A stretch of DNA of 64,000 bases from Kribbella caucasensis. Lineage in GTDB: Bacteria > Actinomycetota > Actinomycetes > Propionibacteriales > Kribbellaceae. Numbering within the stretch: the stretch's first letter is position 1; each line of letters begins with the position of its first letter. This document shows positions 1 through 8,287 of this stretch, piece after piece. A model generated the notes under the pieces. The model was not told where the DNA came from, made no database searches, and saw only the letters and a program-made list of their open reading frames with translations. Location: NCBI RefSeq assembly GCF_004361855.1, contig NZ_SNWQ01000001.1, forward strand, positions 434,001 through 498,000, read 5' to 3'. The position numbers were made by a program, and so were the translations under genes.

Positions 1-1
1 C

Positions 2-1132
2 TGGCTGGACGGCGTACCAGCTGATCCGCTGCCGGAACCGCTGCTCGCCGACGATCTAGCCTTGCTGGTCGGCACGGGTGGGACCACCGGCCGCCCGAAG
101 GGCGTGATGCTGACCGAGCGGAACCTGGAGACCATGTCGGCGATCACGCTGATGAGCTACCCGTTCGAGGGACGCCCGGTCTATCTCGCGCTCGCGCCGC
201 TCACCCATGCGGCCGGTGTCCTCTGCTTCCCGGTCCTCACCCTGGGCGGCGAGATCGTGGTGATGCCTGCACCGGACCTGCCCGAATTCCTCGCGCTGAT
301 CGAGCGGCACCGGGTCACGCATACCTTCCTGCCACCGACGTTGATCTACCTACTGCTCGGCCAGGACGCCTTGTCCACAACGGATCTGAGCTCCCTGCAA
401 TGCTTCTGGTACGGCGCCGCCCCGATGTCGGCCACTCGGCTGGAAGAGGCATTGGAACGGATCGGGCCGGTGATGGCGCAGCTGTTCGGTCAGAGCGAGG
501 CGCCGATGATGATCTCGACGATGGCGCCGGCCGACCACTTCCACCCCGACTCCTCGCCCGCGGTCGAGCGGTTCGCCTCGGCCGGGCGACCGAGTCCGCT
601 GACGCAGGTGGCGATCATGGCGGACGACGGGCGGCTCCTGGACCGCGGTGAACGCGGGGAGATCGTGGTCCGGGGGTCGCTCGTGATGGCCGGTTACTAC
701 CAGAACCCGGAGGCGACGGCAGCCGCATCGGCGTACGGGTGGCACCACACGGGGGACATCGGGTTCCTCGACGACGACAACTACCTCTACATCGTGGACA
801 GGGCGAAAGACATGATCATCACCGGTGGGTTCAACGTGTACTCGGCCGAGGTCGAGCAGGCGCTGATGACGTACCCGGCGATCCAGGATTGCGCGGTCGT
901 GGGGCTGCCGGACGAGAAGTGGGGTGAGCGGGTGACGGCGGTGGTGCAGCTGCATCCGGGGCTGACCGTGTCCGAGTCGGAGCTGCGCAACTACGTCAAG
1001 GGCCGGCTGGGCAGCGTGAAGGCGCCCAAGCAGGTGGAGGTGTGGAAGGAGCTGCCGCGCTCGAAGGTGGGCAAGGTGCTGAAGAACGAGGTCAAGACAA
1101 TTCTGTTGGAGCTCGGCCGATCCGGAGGATAA
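2..1132 (+). CDS. Acyl-CoA synthetase (class I adenylate-forming enzyme), 5' end missing
   Basis: The frame is open from the first bases of the window, so the gene starts upstream; the TTG at 62 is an internal Leu codon. What is present covers the adenylation domain from the A3 phosphate loop (GTGGTTGRPKG) onward. It includes the TGD motif (HHTGDIGFLDDD), the hinge region before GGFNVYSAEVEQ, and the C-terminal lid lysine in PRSKVGKVLKN. Members activate a carboxylic acid with ATP to an acyl-adenylate and then form the CoA thioester. The layout fits fatty-acyl or medium-chain acyl-CoA synthetases; substrate cannot be read from this. It ends 113 nt before the DinB-like gene, with the leader/hairpin region between them. 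Confidence 0.93.
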   Translation, partial: WLDGVPADPLPEPLLADDLALLVGTGGTTGRPKGVMLTERNLETMSAITLMSYPFEGRPVYLALAPLTHAAGVLCFPVLTLGGEIVVMPAPDLPEFLALIERHRVTHTFLPPTLIYLLLGQDALSTTDLSSLQCFWYGAAPMSATRLEEALERIGPVMAQLFGQSEAPMMISTMAPADHFHPDSSPAVERFASAGRPSPLTQVAIMADDGRLLDRGERGEIVVRGSLVMAGYYQNPEATAAASAYGWHHTGDIGFLDDDNYLYIVDRAKDMIITGGFNVYSAEVEQALMTYPAIQDCAVVGLPDEKWGERVTAVVQLHPGLTVSESELRNYVKGRLGSVKAPKQVEVWKELPRSKVGKVLKNEVKTILLELGRSGG

Positions 1133-1163
1133 GGTCTGGTCGAGTCGAGAGGAGGTGAGCCCG

Positions 1164-1211
1164 ATGTCGAGCTGTACCGTCGTGCCACCTGCTCGTCGCG
1201 CCCGCGGCTGA
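1164..1211 (+). CDS. Possible 15-residue leader peptide
   Basis: A 16-codon frame encodes a peptide beginning MSSCTVV and ending RRARG. It has an unusually strong ribosome-binding site (GAGGAGGTGAG) about five bases before the ATG. It lies in the short gap before the DinB-like gene, and its last codons run through the left arm and loop of a perfect 8-bp hairpin whose right arm starts directly after the TGA. Position and overlap suggest a regulatory leader peptide whose translation affects the hairpin. No family match can be claimed; the evidence is the strong Shine-Dalgarno and the placement. Confidence 0.4.
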   Translation: MSSCTVVPPARRARG

Positions 1212-1232
1212 CAGGTGGCGTTCGTACCACCT
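1184..1232 (+). promoter_or_regulatory. Mutually exclusive hairpins upstream of the DinB-like gene
   Basis: GCCACCTG (1184-1191) can pair perfectly with CAGGTGGC (1212-1219), giving an 8-bp stem. The AGGTGG of the right arm (1213-1218) can instead pair with a second CCACCT at 1227-1232, just before the GGAGAG ribosome-binding site of the gene starting at 1246. Two competing pairings, one overlapping a short translated frame and one touching the downstream ribosome-binding site, is the architecture of an attenuator or translational switch. Inferred from base complementarity only. Confidence 0.4.
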
Positions 1233-1245
1233 TTGGAGAGTCGCA

Positions 1246-1770
1246 ATGACCGCAGTAGTAACCCCGCGTCCGCCCGGTGATTCCGATGAGCGGACGCAGC
1301 TCGTCGGCTGGCTGGACGTGCAACGTTCGATCGTCCGGCTGAAGTGTGACGGCCTCAGCGAGGAGGACGCACACCGCAAGGTGCTGCCCGGCTCACCGCT
1401 GATGACGATGGCCGGGATCGTCGCCCATCTTCGCTGGGTCGAGTACTCTTGGTTCCACCTGAACTTCCTCGGCGTCCCCGACACCGGGCAGACTCCGTGG
1501 ACCGAGGACGGTCATCCCGATGCGGAGATGTTCGTCGACGACGTCCCGCTCGCCCAGTTGCTGGACGAGTACGACGAGGAGTGCGCCCGCTCGAACGCGA
1601 TCGTGGCCGCCCATTCACTGGACCAGCTCGAGAAGGGACCGGTCCGGGCCGCCAACCCAGGCTCCGCCCGCTACATCCTCTGCCACATGATCGAGGAGAC
1701 CGCCCGCCACTGCGGCCACCTCGACATCATCCGGGAACTCCTGGACGGCCGAACCGGCTACACGAGCTAG
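1246..1770 (+). CDS. DinB-like (DUF664) thiol-transferase-fold protein
   Basis: A 174-residue four-helix-bundle protein of the DinB_2/DUF664 type, often linked in actinobacteria to mycothiol-dependent transferases or isomerases. Metal-ligand-type histidines sit in VAHLRWVEYSWF and in the C-terminal HMIEETARHCGHLDIIRE motif. A paralogue at 58944 carries nearly the same C-terminal motif. The ATG follows GGAGAG with good spacing. The preceding 110 nt hold a possible leader peptide and alternative hairpins, so expression may be conditional. Reaction and substrate are unknown; this is a family-level assignment. Confidence 0.8.
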   Translation: MTAVVTPRPPGDSDERTQLVGWLDVQRSIVRLKCDGLSEEDAHRKVLPGSPLMTMAGIVAHLRWVEYSWFHLNFLGVPDTGQTPWTEDGHPDAEMFVDDVPLAQLLDEYDEECARSNAIVAAHSLDQLEKGPVRAANPGSARYILCHMIEETARHCGHLDIIRELLDGRTGYTS

Positions 1771-1777
1771 CCCGTAC

Positions 1778-1919
1778 GTCCACCACTCATCAAGCGCGGC
1801 GGGGCGGACGGCCAGGCCATCACAATCGGCCGTTTCCGCACTCCGCCACGCTCAGGACGGCCGGCCAGATCGCATTGTGATGGGCCGGCCGTCCGCGTTG
1901 GTGAGTGGTGGGCGGTCGC
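1778..1919. repeat. Long imperfect palindromic element (copy 1)
   Basis: Fills the gap between two convergent genes. The left arm (1778-1826) and right arm (1874-1919) are imperfect reverse complements, sharing CCACCACTCA / TGAGTGGTGG at the outer ends, CGGACGGCC / GGCCGTCCG further in, and CATCACAAT / ATTGTGATG at the inner ends. It could act as a bidirectional terminator, but its outer end is shared at 21 of 24 positions with another inverted repeat at 14021-14044, so it looks like a dispersed element rather than a one-off terminator. Confidence 0.65.
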
Positions 1920-1920
1920 T

Positions 1921-3270
1921 TCAGGACTTGTGCTCGCCGAAGGCCAGCGGTTTGCGGGTGCAGAGGTAGGTTGCCCAGTGCAACGTTGTGGGCAGGCCGG
2001 CCTCGTCGCGGGTGATGCGGAGGAGTTCGCCGGTCTCGCGGCCGGAGACGGTGCGGTAGACGTCGGAGGAGACGCGGTCGAACACGGCCGGCTCCTGGTA
2101 CTCCGGGGCGACCGGGGACTTGGCCTCCAGCCGGCCCTCGCGGACCGAGAAGACGAACGGCTGTCCCTCGGAGAACCAGGTGCCCAGGACCTCGACGAGC
2201 TCCGCGGGGACCGTGCTGCCGGGGGTCCACAGCGGCGGCGCGACCGGGTCGTCCTCGAGCACCTTGATGGCGAGGTCGGTGGCGAGCGCGGCCGGGTTCG
2301 GTGCGGACGTGGTGTTCATCAGCGCGAGCCCCGCGGTCCCTGAGGGGCGGTGCACGAAGGTCCCGGTGATGTGGCCGGGCATCCCGCCGGTGTGGCCGAC
2401 GAAGACGCGTTCGCCGATCCGGAACAGCATGAAGCCGAGGCCGAACCCGAGCTGCCAGCGATCCAGGTCCGCCATGATCTGCGGCTGGCACATCTCGTCC
2501 AGGGTGTCCTTCGACAGCACCTCGTCGACCGGGTCCGCGAGGAACATGGCCCACTTCGCCAGGTCCTCCGCCGTACTGGCCAGGCCACCGCAGGCGTCCA
2601 TCGCGCCGATGTCGAGCAACGGCTCCGCGATCGGCACGTCGGTGAACGGCGGCACGTAGTACCCGGAGGCGGCCGGACCGCCGTCCATGCCGACCGTCGT
2701 CCGGCGCATCTCCAGCGGTCGCAGGATGCGCGCCTGGATCGACTCGTACCAGGACCGCCCCTCGAGCCGCGCGACGATCTCGCCGAGGATCGAGTAGACC
2801 AGGTTCGAGTAGTGGAACCTGTTATGCGGTTTGCCGATCCGCTCGGCCTCGTTCCAGCCCGCGATCAGTTCGGCCCGGTCCGGGAACCTCATCTCGTCCC
2901 ACACGTCGCCGACGGGTTCGCGCTGCATGCCGGTGACGTGGCTGAGCATCTGCCGCACGGTGATGCCCTCGTGCTTGCTCTCCGGGACGAACGTCTCCAC
3001 CGTGTCGTCCAGGCTGAGCTTGCCCTCGTCGCGCAACGCCATGATCGTGACCGCGGTGAGCGTCTTGCTCTGCGAGGCGATCAGGAACTGCGTGTCCGCG
3101 GTCGGCGCGACACCGGGCTCGTCCAGCGATGCCGACCCCACTCCACCCGACCAGGCGAGCTTGCCACCCCGCGCGACAGCCCCGACCAGGCCAGGCACCC
3201 GGCCTTTCGTCTGACGCTCGGTGATGATCCTGGTGAGTGCGGTCTGCGTCTGCGCGGCGATTTCTGTCAC
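1921..3270 (-). CDS. Serine hydrolase of the beta-lactamase/class C family
   Basis: About 449 residues when started at the GTG at 3270, which has AGGG nine bases upstream; the open frame extends further but with non-protein-like composition. The catalytic SxxK motif is SQSK (Ser66, Lys69), followed by YSN as the second box and HTGG as the third, in the order of class C beta-lactamases, D-aminopeptidases and esterases (PF00144). A C-terminal extension after the catalytic domain is typical of the esterase/peptidase members. No clear signal peptide, so probably cytoplasmic. Divergent from the SARP regulator across about 70 bp, so shared control is plausible. Substrate unknown. Confidence 0.88.
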   Translation of the reverse strand: MTEIAAQTQTALTRIITERQTKGRVPGLVGAVARGGKLAWSGGVGSASLDEPGVAPTADTQFLIASQSKTLTAVTIMALRDEGKLSLDDTVETFVPESKHEGITVRQMLSHVTGMQREPVGDVWDEMRFPDRAELIAGWNEAERIGKPHNRFHYSNLVYSILGEIVARLEGRSWYESIQARILRPLEMRRTTVGMDGGPAASGYYVPPFTDVPIAEPLLDIGAMDACGGLASTAEDLAKWAMFLADPVDEVLSKDTLDEMCQPQIMADLDRWQLGFGLGFMLFRIGERVFVGHTGGMPGHITGTFVHRPSGTAGLALMNTTSAPNPAALATDLAIKVLEDDPVAPPLWTPGSTVPAELVEVLGTWFSEGQPFVFSVREGRLEAKSPVAPEYQEPAVFDRVSSDVYRTVSGRETGELLRITRDEAGLPTTLHWATYLCTRKPLAFGEHKS

Positions 3271-3343
3271 GACTGCTGACCCTAAGGGAAGTAAGTGACA
3301 AAAGGCAGGGGGTTTGGTGCTGGGGATGTGCGAGGCTTGACGG

Positions 3344-6300
3344 GTGCGCATAGCGGTGCTCGGTCCACTCGCGATGTGGGCGGCCGACGGTTCTCCGCTG
3401 GACGTCCGCGGCGTCCGCCTGCGCGGGTTGCTCGCCCGGCTGGCGCTCAGCGCGGGTCGCCCGGTCGGGGTCGAGACGCTGGTCGACGGGCTCTGGGGCG
3501 AAGAGGCGCCCAGCGCGAATGCTCTCCAGTCCCTGGTGTCCCGATTGCGGGCCGGTCTGCCCGTGACCGAGTCGAGCATCTCGGTCCAGTCCGGGCCGGC
3601 CGGCTACACGCTGTCCATCGGCCCGGACTGCGTCGACGCTCTCCAGTTCGAAGACCTGGTACGGCGTGGGCGCGGGCTGCTCGGGTCCGATCCGGACCAG
3701 GCGCGGGTGTTGCTCACCCAGGCCGAGAGACTCTGGCGTGGTGAGGCGCTGGCGGATCTGCGCGATCTCCCGTTCGCCGCGATCGAGGCGGACCGGCTGG
3801 CTGAACTCCGACTGGGCGCCACGGAGGACCTGGCCCAGGCGGCCGTCACCACCGGCCACGCCCGCGAGGTGATCAGCGAGCTCGAGCACCTCGCGATCAC
3901 CCATCCACTCCGCGAGCGGATGCACGAACTCCTGATCCGTGCCCTGGCCGCCGACGGCCGCCAAGCCGAGGCGCTCGCGGCGTACGAGCGGGTCCGGGCG
4001 ACCCTGGCCGACGAGCTCGGCGCGGACCCCGGGACCAGGCTGCGCGAGGTCCACGTCGCCGTACTGCGCGGGGACGCGCTCGACCCGGCACCGGCGACCA
4101 CCGTCAGCGCAGTACCGGCCCGGCCCGCGGCGAGGAGCAACCTGCGGGCGCCGCTGACCAGTTTCGTCGGGCGGTCCGATGACGTGACCGAGCTGACCCG
4201 GTTGCTGAGCGACGGGACCAGGCTGGTCACGATGGTCGGTCCGGGTGGCTCGGGCAAGACCCGGCTGGCGACCGAGACCGGGCGGTCGCTGGTGGACCAG
4301 AGTGGTGACGGGATCTGGTTCATCGAGCTGGCTCCGCTCGGCGACGCGGCCGACGTGGCTCCGGCGTTGCTCGGGGCGCTCGGGGCCACCGAGTGGGTCG
4401 ACGAAGTACAGACCGGCCTCACGCCGAAGCACTTCTGGAACAGCCGGTCGGCGACCGGCCGGCTCGTCGAGGTGATCGCGGACCGGCGGGTGCTGCTGGT
4501 CCTCGACAACTGCGAGCACCTGGTCCTCGAGGTCGCCGGACTGGTCGATTCGTTGCTGGCCGAGTGCCCCCGGCTGCGGGTGCTGACCACGAGCCGGGAG
4601 CCGCTCAGCATTCCGGGCGAGCACCTGCATCAGGTCGGACCGCTCGGGCTGCCGCCGGCCGGTAGCACCGACGACGACTATCCGTCGGTGCAGCTGTTCG
4701 TCGATCGCGCCCGCGCGGTCCGGCCGGACTTCGGGATCACCGACGGGAACCGCGAGGCGATCGCCGAGATCTGCCGCCGGCTCGACGGAATGCCGCTGGC
4801 GATCGAGCTGGCGGCCGCCCGGTTGCGTGCACTCACCCCAACGCAGATCGTCGAACGACTCGAGGACCGGTTCCGCCTGCTGACCAGCGGCAGCCGAACC
4901 GCGTTGCCGCGGCACCAGACGCTGCGCGCGGTCGTCGAGTGGAGCTGGGAACTCCTCGAACCGGACGAACAGGCCGTCGCCAGGCGGCTGTCCTTCTTCT
5001 CCGGCGGCGCGACCCTGGAGGCCGCCGAACAGATCTGCTCCGGACCTGGTCTGCCGCCCGAGGCCGTGCTCGGCGTACTGGCATCCCTGGTCGACAAGTC
5101 GCTAGTCGAGGCCGCGGCTGACGATCGGTCCGTGCGCTACCGCATGCTCGAGACGGTTAAGGCGTACGGCGCGGAGCAGCTGGCCGCATCGGGCGAGCTC
5201 GAGCGGATCCGCGCGACCCACCTGACGTACTTCGCCGACCTGGTCCGGCAGGGCGGGAAGCAGTTGCGAACCGGAGCGCAGTTGCAGTGGATCGCCCGAT
5301 TCGACGCGGACAACGAGAACCTGCTCGCCGCGCTCCGCAACGCGATCGACGACGGCGACGCGGAGACCTCGCTCGCAGTGGTCGCGGTGCTCGGCGAGTA
5401 CTGGAACATGCGCGGCCGGCCGGCCGAGGCGCTCGGCTGGTTCGAGGCCGCCCTCGCGCTGACCGGTCCGGCGGATCCGTTGACCAAGGCAACGACCTTG
5501 ATGCTGTACGCGTTCGGCACCCTGTCGTTCGGTGAGGACCCGTCGCTGACGTTCCGGGAGGCGCTCCGCGGGCTGGCCCGGGTCCGGCTGCTCAGCCGGC
5601 GGCACGCGGCCGTCGCCGAGTCGGGAATCGGCCTGTTCACCAACGGGGTCTGGGCGGGGATCCGGCGGGACAGTGCCGAGTGCTTCCGGTATCTGGACGC
5701 GGCCCGCGAGCACCCCGACCCGTGGACCCGGGCGATGGCCTTACAACTGCAGGCGGCGTTGCGGGAGAACGAGGGCGACGTCGACCAGATGGCGGCCGAC
5801 CTGACCAGCGCACTCGACCAGTTCCGTGCCCTCGGCGACCGCTGGGGGATGTCGCTCGCGCTCCACGGCCTGGGCTCGTACCAGGGTTTGACCGGTGACC
5901 ACCGGGGCGCACTCGAGTCGTACTCCGAAGCCCTCCGGCTGGTCGAGGAACTCGGCACCACCGACAGAGTCGGGCAGTTGATCGTCCAGCAGGCCGCCAG
6001 TCGCGCCAACTTGGGCGACTTCGACGGCGCCCGGCAGGATCTGCACCGATCGCTCCAGCTCGCCGAGGAGAACGGCAGCCGCAGCGGCGAGATGATCGCG
6101 CTGTGCGGCATGGCCGGACTGGCGCGCTGCGAGGGCCGGCTGGACGAGGCACTCGAGCTGGCCGAGAAGGCCTACACGCTGCTCCACCCTGGGGTGCAGC
6201 ACCTGGCCCCGCACGGCGAGGCGATGGTGCTCAGCGAAATCGCCCGGATCTTCGTCGCCCGCGAAGACCCGGCCACGGCCGCGGAGAAGAGCAGGCGGAG

Positions 6301-6589
6301 TGTCGAGCTGGCGCTGACCAGCGAGGACATGCCGCTGATCAGCTCGACGGTCGAGGCAGCTGCCGAGGCGGCCCTGGCCGGAGGCGACGCGGAGGATGCG
6401 GCCCGGGTGCACGGGCTCGCCGCCGCGATCCGCGGGATGCGGGCCACGCCGGACCGCGACGTACGGCGGCTGGTCGACCGGCTGCAGGAGATCCTCGGGT
6501 CCCGCTACGACGAGCACTACGAGGCGGGCGCGTCATTGCCCCGCGACGAGGCCGTCGCCGAATTGCGCAAGCGAGTCAGCTCGTCCTGA
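3344..6589 (+). CDS. AfsR/SARP-type regulator: HTH-BTAD-ATPase-TPR
   Basis: A 1081-residue regulator starting at GTG. Residues 1-90 form the OmpR-like winged-helix DNA-binding domain and about 95-245 the bacterial transcriptional activation domain. A STAND/NB-ARC ATPase follows with P-loop GPGGSGKTRLA (about 299-308) and Walker B VLLVLDNCEHL. The rest is alpha-helical TPR-like repeats. This is the AfsR layout (family fact: ATP-driven activators of secondary metabolism and stress genes). No biosynthetic cluster is adjacent; the divergent serine hydrolase is the closest candidate target. It lacks the C-terminal LuxR domain seen in LAL proteins. Confidence 0.92.
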   Translation: MRIAVLGPLAMWAADGSPLDVRGVRLRGLLARLALSAGRPVGVETLVDGLWGEEAPSANALQSLVSRLRAGLPVTESSISVQSGPAGYTLSIGPDCVDALQFEDLVRRGRGLLGSDPDQARVLLTQAERLWRGEALADLRDLPFAAIEADRLAELRLGATEDLAQAAVTTGHAREVISELEHLAITHPLRERMHELLIRALAADGRQAEALAAYERVRATLADELGADPGTRLREVHVAVLRGDALDPAPATTVSAVPARPAARSNLRAPLTSFVGRSDDVTELTRLLSDGTRLVTMVGPGGSGKTRLATETGRSLVDQSGDGIWFIELAPLGDAADVAPALLGALGATEWVDEVQTGLTPKHFWNSRSATGRLVEVIADRRVLLVLDNCEHLVLEVAGLVDSLLAECPRLRVLTTSREPLSIPGEHLHQVGPLGLPPAGSTDDDYPSVQLFVDRARAVRPDFGITDGNREAIAEICRRLDGMPLAIELAAARLRALTPTQIVERLEDRFRLLTSGSRTALPRHQTLRAVVEWSWELLEPDEQAVARRLSFFSGGATLEAAEQICSGPGLPPEAVLGVLASLVDKSLVEAAADDRSVRYRMLETVKAYGAEQLAASGELERIRATHLTYFADLVRQGGKQLRTGAQLQWIARFDADNENLLAALRNAIDDGDAETSLAVVAVLGEYWNMRGRPAEALGWFEAALALTGPADPLTKATTLMLYAFGTLSFGEDPSLTFREALRGLARVRLLSRRHAAVAESGIGLFTNGVWAGIRRDSAECFRYLDAAREHPDPWTRAMALQLQAALRENEGDVDQMAADLTSALDQFRALGDRWGMSLALHGLGSYQGLTGDHRGALESYSEALRLVEELGTTDRVGQLIVQQAASRANLGDFDGARQDLHRSLQLAEENGSRSGEMIALCGMAGLARCEGRLDEALELAEKAYTLLHPGVQHLAPHGEAMVLSEIARIFVAREDPATAAEKSRRSVELALTSEDMPLISSTVEAAAEAALAGGDAEDAARVHGLAAAIRGMRATPDRDVRRLVDRLQEILGSRYDEHYEAGASLPRDEAVAELRKRVSSS

Positions 6590-6625
6590 CAGTCCAGTCG
6601 GTCAGCACAGCCCGGTCGGTACGGC

Positions 6626-7252
6626 TCAGACGGTCATCAGGCTGACAGCCAGTTCGCGCAGGGCGGCGTGGATCTGTTCCTCCGGTGGTCGCGGATCGGT
6701 GATCATCCAGTCGTAGACCACGGTGTTGACCGCACCGAAGAAGCACAACCCGATGAAGCGGAAGTCCTTGGCTCTGATCTCCTGCCGCTCGACCGCCGTC
6801 TGGCCGACCTTCACCACGTTCGAGATCAGCAGCTCGCGGAAGGCGATCCGCTGCTCCTCGACCGCCGGGCTCGCGCCGACCACCTCGACGAACGACACCC
6901 GGGCCCGGCGCAGGTCAGTCATGATCGTCTGCAGGTAGCCGTCGACGGCGGCGCCGATCCGGTCCCGCACCGGCGCGGCCGCGGTCCGCTCGAGCGCCTC
7001 GCCGGTACTCCGGACCGCCAGCTCGATCACCTGGGCGTGCACCGCGAGCAACACGGCTTCCTTGTTCTGGAACTCGTGGTAGAAGTGCCGGGTCGACACT
7101 TTCGCCTGTGCACACAGGCGTTCCACCGAGGTGGCGGGATATCCGTCGGTTCCGAACAGCTCCAGCGCAGCGTCCAGCAGACGTTCCCGTCGCGCCGCCT
7201 TCCACTCGTCCACCGAGCGTCCGGAGTAACGGCGTACGGAGGGTTCGCTCAT
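6626..7252 (-). CDS. TetR family transcriptional regulator
   Basis: A 208-residue protein with an N-terminal TetR helix-turn-helix (about residues 18-65; ALELFGTDGYPATSVERLC followed by KVSTRHFYHEF) and an all-helical ligand-binding C-terminus. The ATG at 7252 is preceded by AAGAGGTG at good spacing, so the longer upstream frame is not needed. It lies downstream of, and on the same strand as, the DrrAB-type exporter genes, separated by a hairpin and about 210 nt, so it may repress the exporter. Ligand unknown. Confidence 0.9.
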   Translation of the reverse strand: MSEPSVRRYSGRSVDEWKAARRERLLDAALELFGTDGYPATSVERLCAQAKVSTRHFYHEFQNKEAVLLAVHAQVIELAVRSTGEALERTAAAPVRDRIGAAVDGYLQTIMTDLRRARVSFVEVVGASPAVEEQRIAFRELLISNVVKVGQTAVERQEIRAKDFRFIGLCFFGAVNTVVYDWMITDPRPPEEQIHAALRELAVSLMTV

Positions 7253-7424
7253 TGCACCTCTTGTCGAAGACCCCGTGCGATGTTGTCGATACCCCGTGAG
7301 CGTGACGCAGTTCATCTTAGCCACGCGCCGCCGCTGTTCTCACCCCCGTATTCACGCCCGGAACGACAGCTCCCACCCGCCTCCACCGTCACCCCTGCGG
7401 ATGGTGGAAGCGGATGGGAGGCCG

Positions 7425-7465
7425 GCCGGCTCACCTGCGCTGTTGTCTCAGGTGCGCCAGCCGGC
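7425..7465 (-). terminator. Hairpin after the ABC permease gene
   Basis: GCCGGC...CACCTG on the left and CAGGTG...GCCGGC on the right form an imperfect GC-rich inverted repeat directly downstream of the permease stop codon. It lacks a clear U-tract, as is common in high-GC actinobacteria. Confidence 0.4.
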
Positions 7466-8287
7466 TCAGGTGCGCTGGCGGTAGGCGCGGATCGCCAGCG
7501 GGGCGAAGACGGCGACCAGTCCGACCATCCAGGCCAGCGTGATCAGCAGCGGCCGCTGGATGTCGCCGCCGAGCATCATCCCGCGCATCGCGTCGACCAG
7601 GTACTTGATCGGGTTGACGTTCACGAACGCCTGCAGGAAGCCGGGCAGCGTGTCGACCTGCACGAACACGTTGCTGCCGAAGGTGAGCGGGAACATGACC
7701 AGGAACGCGATCCCCTGCACGCCCTGGGCGGTCTTGAGCTTCAGCCCCAGCCAGACCCAGATCCAGCACATCGACAGCGCGAAGGCGAGCACCACCAGGC
7801 AGGCGAGCAGGCCGTAGCCCACGCCGTTCTGGAATCTGAACCCGAGGATGAACCCGGTGCTCATCAGGATCACGATCGAGAGCGCGTACCGGACCGCGTC
7901 TCCCAGAACCGCTCCGACCAACGGTGCCACCCGCGCGATCGGCAAGCTGCGGAACCGGTCGAACACACCCTTGGCGAAGTCGTCGTTCAGCCCGACCCCG
8001 GTGCCCATCGTGGAGAACACCACCGTCTGCACCAGCAGCCCCGGTAACAGGTAGGGCAGGTAGTCGTGCCAGGTCCCGCCGTTCGCGATCGCGCCACCGA
8101 AGACGAACAGGAACAGCACCAGGAAGATGATCGGCTGGAAGGTCACGTCCGCCAGCGCTTCCGGGTTCTGCCGGATCCGGACAAGGTTGCGCCAGGCAAG
8201 CGTCAGGCTCTGCTCGATCCAGGCGAACGGGCGGCTCCGGCGGGCCGCGTGGGCGGCGGGTGCCGCGTCGACAGTTGCGGTGCTCAT
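7466..8287 (-). CDS. ABC-2 type transporter permease (DrrB-like)
   Basis: A 273-residue membrane protein with about six transmembrane helices and the ABC-2 fold; the first helix (IIFLVLFLFVFGGAI) follows a cytoplasmic N-terminus with an amphipathic stretch typical of DrrB-like permeases. Its ATG overlaps the TGA of the ATPase gene by four bases (ATGA), so the two are translationally coupled. With the ATPase it forms a two-gene exporter of the daunorubicin-resistance type, which moves lipophilic drugs or lipids out of the cell. Substrate unknown. Confidence 0.9.
   Translation of the reverse strand: MSTATVDAAPAAHAARRSRPFAWIEQSLTLAWRNLVRIRQNPEALADVTFQPIIFLVLFLFVFGGAIANGGTWHDYLPYLLPGLLVQTVVFSTMGTGVGLNDDFAKGVFDRFRSLPIARVAPLVGAVLGDAVRYALSIVILMSTGFILGFRFQNGVGYGLLACLVVLAFALSMCWIWVWLGLKLKTAQGVQGIAFLVMFPLTFGSNVFVQVDTLPGFLQAFVNVNPIKYLVDAMRGMMLGGDIQRPLLITLAWMVGLVAVFAPLAIRAYRQRT

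Noticed and set aside
2822..4915. Long minus-strand open frame (697 codons) across the serine hydrolase/SARP junction
   Set aside because: It is antisense to two clear genes, rich in Arg/Gln/Pro, and has no recognisable domain; it is the shadow expected in high-GC DNA.
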